Shown here piece after piece: positions 9,853 through 16,447 of a DNA stretch of 48,770 bases. The notes under the pieces are model-generated. The model was not told where the DNA came from, did not search any database, and saw only the letters and a program-made list of their open reading frames with translations. Source of the stretch: Candidatus Falkowiibacteriota bacterium (GTDB lineage: Bacteria > Patescibacteriota > Patescibacteriia > Patescibacteriales > VMTK01); NCBI GenBank assembly GCA_013791585.1, contig VMTK01000057.1, positions 1 through 48,770 of the forward strand. Reading direction: 5' to 3'. A program made the position numbers and the translations under genes. Numbering within the stretch: the stretch's first letter is position 1; each line of letters opens with the position of its first letter.

Positions 9853-9963
9853 GAAATAACAAATATCAAATCACAAATAACAAATAAATTCAAAATAACA
9901 ATGACCGAAATTCAAAACAAAATTTATGACTTGGAAGAAATGAATAATAGTTTTGGTCATTGA
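9853..9963 (+). pseudogene. Truncated copy of the leader and start of the four-helix gene
   Basis: The stretch repeats the leader and first 12 or so codons of the gene at 9428 (MTEIQNKIYDLEE), then runs into the gene's own 3' flanking sequence and stops at 9963. It looks like a duplication with internal deletion. Confidence 0.7.
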
Positions 9964-10068
9964 GATTTTAAATTTTGAATTTATTTGATATTTGAGATTT
10001 GTGATTTGGGTTTTAATAATTTTTGGCGCTTGAGATTTGGAATTTAATTATCTATCGTTTAAGAATAT

Positions 10069-10410
10069 ATGACACTTTATTATTACTTACCAGTTTACAA
10101 AGCAAGCTATGATTTGCTCGTAGAAATTTTTCAATTTACCAAAAATTTTTCGCGGGAATACAAATATACGATCGGACAGGATTTAAAAAAACAAACAACT
10201 GAAATGATTTTGAATATTTATCGGGCTAATAGTACTTATACTAAAAAAGAGATTATTCAAAAAGCGCGGGAAAATATTGAGGTGATCCGTTTGTTGATGC
10301 GGTTGCTTAAAGATTTAAAGCAAGTAAATATTAAAAAATTTGTTCAGATTAATGAATTAATAGAATCGGTTTCTAAACAATTAACAAAGTGGCAAGGGGT
10401 GAATAGTTGA
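10069..10410 (+). CDS. avd: DGR accessory protein Avd-like (four-helix bundle)
   Basis: This 113-residue, strongly basic helical protein (LPVYKASYDLLVEIFQFTKNFSREYKYTIGQDLKKQ, RENIEVIRLLMRLLKDLKQ) matches the Avd-type four-helix bundle. In characterised DGRs Avd forms a basic pentamer that binds the reverse transcriptase and template RNA. Its position directly before the template repeat is the classical one. The ATG at 10069 has no obvious ribosome-binding site. Confidence 0.85.
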   Translation: MTLYYYLPVYKASYDLLVEIFQFTKNFSREYKYTIGQDLKKQTTEMILNIYRANSTYTKKEIIQKARENIEVIRLLMRLLKDLKQVNIKKFVQINELIESVSKQLTKWQGVNS

Positions 10411-10448
10411 TTTATTCTCTTGCCATTTCAACAACCGCTATTTTTCCT

Positions 10449-10597
10449 GTCATCCCGAACCCCCTTTTTTCCTGTTATCCCGAACGGAGCGGAGCGGAGA
10501 GAGGGATCTGCGGACATGACTAAGCGCGCTTGTCATGTTCGCAGATCCCTCGCCTGCGGGCTCGGGATGACAAAAAGGAGAGAGGGCCCGGGATGAC
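10449..10597 (+). repeat. GTCATCCCGA...TCGGGATGAC palindromic repeat
   Basis: A nested inverted repeat has outer arms TGTCATCCCGA and CGGGATGACA and inner arms around GAGGGATCTGCG/CGCAGATCCCTC. Part of the right arm is duplicated at 10586-10597. It is an intergenic repeat type seen in many bacteria. No gene is evident here. Confidence 0.7.
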
Positions 10598-10787
10598 AAA
10601 GAGAGAGGTCTCCCCGCAATGGCAATAAAAGCAATATTGGCCGGAATTATTTTTTGTTAAGGCAAGAATAAGCGAGCCATTTATCAGTCCAATAATCCTC
10701 TTGTTTTGATTATTTAAAGGCAAGGAATTTAATTTCTTATTATCCGCTTTAGGATATTAAGAATATTTAAGCGATTATTTCAGCGGC

Positions 10788-10972
10788 AGGGTCTGCTTGC
10801 CGGCAACCGCAACAACACTGGTTCGTTCAATAATCTCACCTCTAACGGCAACTTCTGGTCTTCGTCGGTTTCAGGATCCAATGCGTGGAACCGGAACCTG
10901 AATTCCACTGAGTCGCGCGTGAACCGCAACGCGAACAATCAGACGAACGGCTTTTCTGTCCGCTGTCTCAAG
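10788..10972 (+). other. DGR template repeat (TR)
   Basis: This noncoding stretch is the near-identical partner of the variable repeat at 9156-9340. It is rich in AAC triplets, which give the widest amino-acid range when adenines are mutagenised. It lies between avd and the reverse transcriptase, in the same orientation as the target. Confidence 0.95.
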
Positions 10973-10983
10973 CACTGGTTTTA

Positions 10984-11015
10984 CCGCAGGGGCATAAAAT
11001 TTTATGCCCCTGCGG
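10984..11015 (+). repeat. Perfect 32-bp palindrome behind the template repeat
   Basis: The arms CCGCAGGGGCATAAAA and TTTTATGCCCCTGCGG pair completely, 11 bases after the TR. It may define the 3' end of the template RNA or act as a terminator or processing hairpin. It contains the upstream ATG at 11004, which argues for the RT start at 11025. Confidence 0.85.
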
Positions 11016-11024
11016 ATACAATCT

Positions 11025-12293
11025 ATGAATTCCAAGAAACTTTTAAATGATTTATTTCAGGCCTATTATGACGCGCGCCGGAACAAAAGAAATACGATTA
11101 GCGCTTTAAAGTTTGAAGTGGATTATGAAAAAAAACTTTTTGAGTTATATGAAGAAATAAGAAATGGAAATTACCAGCCTGGTGAAAGTGTTTGCTTTAT
11201 ATCTTTTTATCCGGTGCAAAGGGAAGTTTTCGCGGCTGATTTCAGGGATAGAATAGTTCATCATTTGATTTACAATTATATCAGCCCTTTGTTTGAGCGC
11301 CAATTTACCCCGCACCTTTTAGGCAGAAGAAACACCTTTAGCCCAAAGAGAGCCAATGGTTCTAATGGAAAATACTGCCCAAAAGGTGCGGGGTTTATTA
11401 ATGACGCGTACAGCTGCCGCGAAGGCAAAGGCACCTCTTACGGCATTAAACGGATAGATCATTTTATCCGCTCCTGTTCCCGCAATTATAAAAAGGATTG
11501 TTATATTTTAAAATTAGACATCAAAGGTTATTTTATGTCTATGGATCGTTTTATTTTGTATGACAAAATAGAAAAAACCTTGCCAAAAATTTCGGGGGGG
11601 GATGTTGATTTTGATATTGGCTTGATATTGTATCTTATCCGCAAAGTAATTTTTCATGATCCGACTAAGCATTGCCGGGTCAAGGGCAAGAAAAGCGATT
11701 GGCAGGGACTGCCGGCGAGCAAAAGCTTATTCTGCGCCAAGCCGAACCAAGGCCTGCCGATCGGCAATCTGACTTCGCAGTTATTCGGCAATGTTTATCT
11801 GAATGATTTTGATCATTTTATTAAATATAATCTCAGAATAAAATATTACGGCCGGTATGTGGACGATATGGTTTTGGTTCATCAGGATAAGGAATATTTA
11901 AGATTTATAATTCCAAAGTTAAAAAAATATCTGCGGGAGAATATTGATCTTGAGCTTCATCCAAACAAAGTTTATCTACAGCATTTTTCCAAAGGCGTAA
12001 ATTTTCTCGGCGTAATAATCAAGCCATATCGCGTTTATATCAGGAACAGAATAAAAGGCAATTTTTATAAAAAGATTAAAGCGTGGAATAATTATCTCAA
12101 GGAAAAGGAAAACAAATTAAGCAAAGAAGAAGCGCGAAAATTTCTATCCTGCGTAAATTCTTATTTAGGCCTAATGAAGCATTATAAAACCCGCAAGATT
12201 CGCCGGAAAATGCTTGCTAAAAATCTGTCAGTTTATTTTTGGAATTATTTTTATATAGCCGAGAATTATAGCAAGCTGGTTTTAAGGGGTTAA
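11025..12293 (+). CDS. DGR reverse transcriptase
   Basis: The enzyme copies the template RNA with adenine-specific errors. Starting at the ATG at 11025 gives MNSKKLLNDLFQAYYDARRNKRN, the usual DGR RT N-terminus. Motifs visible in order are DCYILKLDIKGYFMS, the DGR-typical GLPIGNLTSQLFGNVYLNDFDHF and the catalytic YGRYVDDM (YVDD). A mobile hairpin adds 30 residues between FERQF and INDAYSCREGKGT, in the fingers region, without breaking the frame. Whether this insertion is tolerated is unknown. All catalytic motifs are intact. Confidence 0.93.
   Translation: MNSKKLLNDLFQAYYDARRNKRNTISALKFEVDYEKKLFELYEEIRNGNYQPGESVCFISFYPVQREVFAADFRDRIVHHLIYNYISPLFERQFTPHLLGRRNTFSPKRANGSNGKYCPKGAGFINDAYSCREGKGTSYGIKRIDHFIRSCSRNYKKDCYILKLDIKGYFMSMDRFILYDKIEKTLPKISGGDVDFDIGLILYLIRKVIFHDPTKHCRVKGKKSDWQGLPASKSLFCAKPNQGLPIGNLTSQLFGNVYLNDFDHFIKYNLRIKYYGRYVDDMVLVHQDKEYLRFIIPKLKKYLRENIDLELHPNKVYLQHFSKGVNFLGVIIKPYRVYIRNRIKGNFYKKIKAWNNYLKEKENKLSKEEARKFLSCVNSYLGLMKHYKTRKIRRKMLAKNLSVYFWNYFYIAENYSKLVLRG
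11308..11393 (+). mobile_element. CCCCG-type mobile hairpin, copy 4 (inside the RT gene)
   Basis: The ends CCCCGCACCTTTTAGGCAG and CTGCCCAAAAGGTGCGGGG pair almost fully, and TTTA is duplicated at 11304-11307 and 11394-11397. Element plus duplication is 90 nt, adding 30 codons. Confidence 0.85.
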
Positions 12294-12303
12294 GAAAATT
12301 ATT

Positions 12304-12993
12304 ATGGATATACAAGAATTTAAAACTCAATATTATTTTTTTCAGCCAGAAATGTATGGAAATATTTATGCATTTGTTGATTTTGGCAATGTGCGGCCTT
12401 GGGCTAAAGATTTTTGGCCGGACGAGAACAGGTTTAGGTTTTGCAGCGAGGTTGATATTAAAAAACTGTCCGAGGTTTGCGATTGGGTCAAGCCAAAAAG
12501 AAAATTTTTTTACTACGGTCATTTTGCCAAAAGGAATGATCTGGATATTAATCATCGTTTAAATGTGAGGCATAGGAGTTCATTTTTTAGAATTGACAAG
12601 GCATTAAAGTCCGGCTTTTTGACAAAAACCAAAGAAGTAAAAGTAATATCTCAATACGACGAGGATGGAAAATTTCTTGGCAAGCTTCCTAAATGCAATT
12701 TTGATGTTGAAATTACAATGGATATGTTAATGAAGATAAATAAATATGATTCTGTAATGTTGTTTTCAGGGGATAGTGATTTTGGGGAACTGTTAAGTTA
12801 TTTAAAAAATAAAGATAAAAAAATCATAGTTATTTGCACCAGAAGTCGTATGAGCAAGGAATTGTGGCGAGTGGCTGATAAATTTATCCCGGCAGAAAGT
12901 TTGCGAAATTTTTTAAAATACGAAAATAAAAAAACACTCTCCCGAAATAAATCGGGAGAGGATAGGAATACGAACCTATTATCGTTCAGGTGA
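12304..12993 (+). CDS. NYN-domain (LabA/DUF88) putative ribonuclease next to the DGR
   Basis: This 229-residue protein has the NYN/PIN-like pattern: IYAFVDFGNVRPWAKDFWP near the N-terminus, FDVEITMDMLM in the middle, VMLFSGDSDFGELLSYL and IIVICTRSRMSKEL. The acidic residues expected for metal-dependent RNA cleavage are present. It begins only 10 bases after the reverse transcriptase stop, which suggests co-transcription with the DGR. The last codons (SRNKSGEDRNTNLLSFR) overlap, on the opposite strand, the terminator and body of a small RNA at 12928-13011. A DGR role is inference; NYN proteins also occur alone. Confidence 0.85.
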   Translation: MDIQEFKTQYYFFQPEMYGNIYAFVDFGNVRPWAKDFWPDENRFRFCSEVDIKKLSEVCDWVKPKRKFFYYGHFAKRNDLDINHRLNVRHRSSFFRIDKALKSGFLTKTKEVKVISQYDEDGKFLGKLPKCNFDVEITMDMLMKINKYDSVMLFSGDSDFGELLSYLKNKDKKIIVICTRSRMSKELWRVADKFIPAESLRNFLKYENKKTLSRNKSGEDRNTNLLSFR

Positions 12994-13011
12994 CGATAAC
13001 CTTGCGGTTAC
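12928..13011 (-). ncRNA. Small structured RNA A, convergent with the NYN gene
   Basis: On the minus strand a promoter at 13018-13045 is followed by about 84 nt that fold into AACC-GCAA-GGTT, a 7-bp hairpin with a 7-nt loop (TTATCGT...ACGATAA), a short ATAGG/CCTAT hairpin and a strong terminator (CTCTCCCGA...TCGGGAGAG then TG and seven T). No start codon with a usable frame is seen. It overlaps the 3' end of the NYN gene in antisense. Confidence 0.65.
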
Positions 13012-13017
13012 AATTTA

Positions 13018-13045
13018 ACTTTAGCATACTTTAAAATCTTGTCAA
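13018..13045 (-). promoter_or_regulatory. Sigma70-type promoter for RNA A
   Basis: TTGACA, a 16-base spacer, and TAAAGT preceded by TGC (extended -10). The same layout recurs at five other minus-strand sites in this window. Confidence 0.7.
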
Positions 13046-13246
13046 GTTTTGCTAATATTAAATAAAATTTAGTTAATAAAATATTATTTATTTAAGTTAT
13101 TCACATATTTAGACTGTAGAATAATCAGCGTTTATCAGCGTACAAATCAGCGTTAATTCAGCGTTAAAGCTGTATAAAGCTAAAATAAAGCAATTTTTTC
13201 ATAAAAACGATATAAAATATAATTTTTCTACACTCTAATATTGGAT
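13046..13246 (+). repeat. Gap with degenerate AGCGTT/CAGCGT repeats
   Basis: The interval has no gene. It holds several spaced copies of a TCAGCGTT-like unit at about 13127-13170 and an AT-rich stretch with a TATAAT at 13218-13223 that could be the -10 of the next gene. Confidence 0.5.
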
Positions 13247-14980
13247 ATGCAAAATAACAACCTAAAAACAAAACTATTATATCTGCCCGCGGTTTTTATA
13301 ATCGCTGTGTTCGGCTTTTTCTTTTTTACGGAACAAGCTAACGCCGCCACAGCCACCGGCACGGTTGAATCGCAGATTAAGGATGTTAATGTGGGTGTTG
13401 ATTGGCAAATTATTGTCTGGACCGCGTCCACCACCGCAAGCTCTTCAATAACAATGAAAGTCCGCACTGACAACAGCTCGGATATGTCCGGAGCAACCGC
13501 ATGGGTAAGCTGTGATAATGTGACAAGCGGCGAGGATATTTCCGGCAATAATTGCGTGACCGACGGACAGCGCTATGTCCAGTACCAGGCCTATTTGTCA
13601 GCGGACTATAATATTGCTTCTGAATTTTTATCCCCAGAGCTGTTGGATGTCGCTATTTCTTATGACGGAGCAGGAGCATTAATTTCCTCGTCTTATAATA
13701 CTTTAGCCGATGATACGGTTTTAAGCTCGGTTCGTTGGACAGAAACAAAGCCAGGCGATTCCGATGTCCTGTTGCAATTGCGATCTTCCGCGGACAACAG
13801 CGATTGGACAAGCTGGATGGGGACGGATGGAACCTCGGCTACATATTTTACTGATCCGGCCGGCGGAGAAACACTGCCCTCGGCTTTGTCTGACAGCTCC
13901 GGAGATCAGTATATCCAGTATAAAGTCATTTTGGATTCAAACAACAGCGGCCTGCCTGTTTTGTCTGACATTACCATAGATTATCAGGCAAGCGTGCCGG
14001 TTATTACCAGTATTGGCCCAAGCATGCTCACGGACAATACTGCCGCGGCTGAAATAACTATTAATGGCTCGGATTTTGCGGCCGGCGCTACTGTGGTTAT
14101 GACCAATTCAAACATTGAAATTACGCCAACGAATATATCCATAAGCTCTGATCAAATAACCTGCAATTTTGACGCGACACAGGCCATCGGCGGACCGGTT
14201 GATATTACTATTACTAATGCTAACGGCTCATCCGTTATATGGACTGAATTTTATATTAATAATTATGTCGGAACAATAACCTCGCAAATTAATTCCGCTC
14301 CCAATTTATATTGGACTGATTTAAGCTGGACGGCAACCACTACCGCCACAAGTTCAATAACAATGAAAGTCCGCGCCGGCAACAGCTCGGATATGTCCGG
14401 AGCAACAGCTTGGGCAAGCTGTGATAATGTAACAAGCGGAGAGGATATTTCATCAAATAACTGCGTGACGGACGGCCATCGTTATATCCAGTATCAAGCT
14501 ACTCTGACTGCAATTTACGGCACCAGCACTGATTATATAAGCCCGGAACTGGGAGATGTAACTGTTGGCTACGCGCATTATGTTACGGCAAGCTTGATTT
14601 CTTCGCCGTATAATTCTGACAGCTCCGCTAATGTAATCAGGGGAATATCTTGGACAGAAAGTTTGCCGTCCGGAACTGATGTTAAATTTCAGATCAGGAC
14701 CGCGCCGGATTCAGGCGGCTCCCCGGGAGCTTGGTCTGATTGGATGGGGCCGATGGGGACAGGCGATTATTATAAAAATGCCGATGGAAATAATGTGATT
14801 AATTTAATTAATACGGATGGCGCGAACAGCCAGTGGCTGCAATATAAAGCTTGGCTGGTGTCAGACGGTTTTAACGCGCCTGTTCTTTCGGATTTAACAA
14901 TTGAATACGGCTCGGCTGAATACTCCGCTACTATTTTAAAGGATGGGGTAATATTAAAAGACGGGGTGATATTGAGGTAA
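13247..14980 (+). CDS. Secreted surface protein with TIG-like domain
   Basis: A signal peptide (KTKLLYLPAVFIIAVFGFFFFTEQANA) starts the protein when read from the ATG at 13247. Two homologous modules follow, each with SSITMKVR..NSSDMSGATAW.SCDNVTSGEDIS.NNCVTDG.RY.QYQA, separated by an IPT/TIG-like beta domain (ITSIGPSMLTDNTAAAEITINGSDF). The C-terminus ends in a short repeat (ILKDGVILKDGVILR). A DGR-target-like lectin fragment follows immediately at 14979. Function is unknown beyond a likely role at the cell surface. Confidence 0.8.
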   Translation: MQNNNLKTKLLYLPAVFIIAVFGFFFFTEQANAATATGTVESQIKDVNVGVDWQIIVWTASTTASSSITMKVRTDNSSDMSGATAWVSCDNVTSGEDISGNNCVTDGQRYVQYQAYLSADYNIASEFLSPELLDVAISYDGAGALISSSYNTLADDTVLSSVRWTETKPGDSDVLLQLRSSADNSDWTSWMGTDGTSATYFTDPAGGETLPSALSDSSGDQYIQYKVILDSNNSGLPVLSDITIDYQASVPVITSIGPSMLTDNTAAAEITINGSDFAAGATVVMTNSNIEITPTNISISSDQITCNFDATQAIGGPVDITITNANGSSVIWTEFYINNYVGTITSQINSAPNLYWTDLSWTATTTATSSITMKVRAGNSSDMSGATAWASCDNVTSGEDISSNNCVTDGHRYIQYQATLTAIYGTSTDYISPELGDVTVGYAHYVTASLISSPYNSDSSANVIRGISWTESLPSGTDVKFQIRTAPDSGGSPGAWSDWMGPMGTGDYYKNADGNNVINLINTDGANSQWLQYKAWLVSDGFNAPVLSDLTIEYGSAEYSATILKDGVILKDGVILR

Positions 14981-15155
14981 TATCGCTCCGCCGTATTACT
15001 ATACTTCCGTCAATGGAATTGGCAAGATAAAGACAGGCGATAACGGGCTTGGCTTGCGGGGATTTGTCCGCGGCTACAATGGAATTTACAGTTTGGATTT
15101 GAGCCATTCGCCGATTGACGCGATGGGTGATGTCGGGTTTAGGTGCGCTAAGTAA
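14979..15155 (+). pseudogene. Orphan copy of the lectin-like C-terminus of the fibre gene
   Basis: Fifty-eight codons plus a stop (NIAPPYYYTSVNGIGKIKTG to DVGFRCAK) match the last residues of the fibre protein (7990-8164). Differences are scattered, mostly silent transitions plus one inserted codon, and are not biased to adenines, so this is not a second template repeat. There is no start codon. The homology begins at the stop of the preceding gene. Confidence 0.75.
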
Positions 15156-15204
15156 CCGCTGAAATTACGCGGATTACTACGCGGATTTTACGCGGAAAAA
15201 TTAT

Positions 15205-15606
15205 ATGGCTATCAATAAAACCAGTAAATTATTGTACGAACAGGAATCATATTTAATAAGAGGGGCGTGTTTTGATGTGCATAAAGCTTTTGGAGGCGCT
15301 TTTAAAGAAAAGATAGTAGACAGATCTTTAACTAAGGCATTGAAAAAAAGAGGGTTAAAAATTGAAGACCAGAAGCGGATAAATATTTATTTTGAAGGCG
15401 AACATGTTGGTTGTTATATTCCTGATAAACTTGTTAATGAAATAATTATTTTGGAAATTAAAGCAAAGCCATTTTTAACCAAGCAAGACATTGATCAATT
15501 TTGGAAGTATTTAAAAGGATCTGAGTATAAATTAGGTTTTTTAATTAATTTTAGTCCAAATGGATTAGTAATTAAGCGGGTTGTTTACGATACTGCTAGA
15601 CGCTGA
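15205..15606 (+). CDS. GxxExxY-family protein (PD-(D/E)XK_3-like)
   Basis: This 133-residue protein has the family order: YLIRGACFDVHKAFGGAFKEKIV, then CYIPDKLVNEIIILEIKAK (the D...E-x-K nuclease-like core), DIDQFWKYLKGSEYKLGFLINF and KRVVYD at the end. The family is predicted to have a PD-(D/E)XK fold, but no cellular role is established. The usual GxxExxY box is weakly kept as GAFKEKIV. It is flanked on both sides by ACGCGGAT/TCAGCGTA repeats. Confidence 0.8.
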   Translation: MAINKTSKLLYEQESYLIRGACFDVHKAFGGAFKEKIVDRSLTKALKKRGLKIEDQKRINIYFEGEHVGCYIPDKLVNEIIILEIKAKPFLTKQDIDQFWKYLKGSEYKLGFLINFSPNGLVIKRVVYDTARR

Positions 15607-15744
15607 TATTACGCGGATGAATACGCAGATTTCACGCGGATAAGTCTTTCAGCGTAACTTCAGCGTAGTTATCAGCGTAATATCAGCGGTAAGCACTCAG
15701 CGTGAAATCCGCGTGTTAATCCGCGTTAAATCAGCGAGCAATTT
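15607..15744 (+). repeat. ACGCGGAT / TCAGCGTA degenerate repeat tract
   Basis: Multiple spaced copies of ACGCGGAT- and TCAGCGTAA-like units fill the gap, mirrored by a shorter tract at 15157-15200. No gene is seen. Confidence 0.65.
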
Positions 15745-16440
15745 ATGAATAACCGCAAAACCGCAATTATCATAATATCTATTTTAACTTTCGTTATCGC
15801 GGGTACTTTTTGGTATGTTAATTATTTAATGAACAAGCCATTAGACATAGAAATACCAAAAGAATTTACATACAACGGAACTAAAATAGCATTGGCCTGG
15901 ACAGATGACAACACCGGGGAAAGTTTGATTATTCAGTCGGACAGAAAAGAATACAACGGGTTTTCCAGCGTGGATGTGTATTTTAGTATTACGAATATAA
16001 ACAAAAGAGATCAGGATATGGATGTTGTTGTTTGGGTGGAGAGCGAGAAGGTAAGGGTGGAGGGGATGGAGAGGTTGGAAAACGCATCGCAGACATTCAT
16101 CACGACCTCACCCCTGACCCCTCTCCTAAACAGGAGAGGGGAACCGAGCGGAGAGGGAGACAATCCCCCCTCCTATTTAGGAGGGGCTGGGGGAGGTATA
16201 GACATGGCAAGAGGGGGAGCGCGAAAAAGCATCAACGGCTTTACCACCGGCTACTCTGCCAATGACCAAATTGAAACAGGCCAGACTAACTACTACAAAG
16301 CAACTATCAAATACCCTGCGAAGAGCAACGGTGAGTTTTTTATTGAGGCGTTTGGGTATCGGATTTCGGATTTCGGATTTCGGATCCTAAAAATCAAAGG
16401 TTGGGCGCTAAAAATCCGACATCTGACATCCGACATCTGA
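15745..16440 (+). CDS. N-terminal half of a split surface protein
   Basis: An N-terminal membrane anchor (TAIIIISILTFVIAGTFWYVNYLM) is followed by a beta-rich extracellular region (DVYFSITNINKRDQDMDVVVWVESEKV) and KATIKYPAKSNGEFFIEAFG. Reading then enters heptanucleotide repeats and stops at 16440. The next ORF, in another frame, opens with YGHLDPWYSSSYQYKRSI, which looks like the natural continuation. A palindromic insert at 16105-16198 adds about 30 residues. I read this as one gene broken by repeat-length change. Confidence 0.75.
   Translation: MNNRKTAIIIISILTFVIAGTFWYVNYLMNKPLDIEIPKEFTYNGTKIALAWTDDNTGESLIIQSDRKEYNGFSSVDVYFSITNINKRDQDMDVVVWVESEKVRVEGMERLENASQTFITTSPLTPLLNRRGEPSGEGDNPPSYLGGAGGGIDMARGGARKSINGFTTGYSANDQIETGQTNYYKATIKYPAKSNGEFFIEAFGYRISDFGFRILKIKGWALKIRHLTSDI
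16105..16198 (+). repeat. CCTCACCCC-type composite palindromic insert
   Basis: Two nested hairpins (CCTCTCCTaaacAGGAGAGG; CCCCTCCTATTTAGGAGGGG) are present, in frame with the host ORF. Confidence 0.75.
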
Positions 16441-16447
16441 CATCCGA
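16360..16447 (+). repeat. Heptanucleotide arrays at the split point
   Basis: Units of GGATTTC (16361-16383) and GACATCY (16417-16447) lie inside the only window (16347-16440) where both frames are open. Gaining one 7-nt unit, or losing two, would join the two ORFs. Confidence 0.8.

Noticed and set aside
10984-11024. RT translation starting at the ATG at 11004
   Set aside because: That codon lies within the 32-bp palindrome; family-like residues begin at the ATG at 11025.
12304-13045. RNA A as a tRNA
   Set aside because: It has a T-arm-like hairpin (GGTTCGTATTCC), but the loop has an extra base and there is no acceptor stem; a terminator follows instead.
14979-15155. A second template repeat for the fibre protein's C-terminus
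   Set aside because: Differences from 7990-8164 are not concentrated at adenines and include an inserted codon; most are silent. There is no RT next to it.
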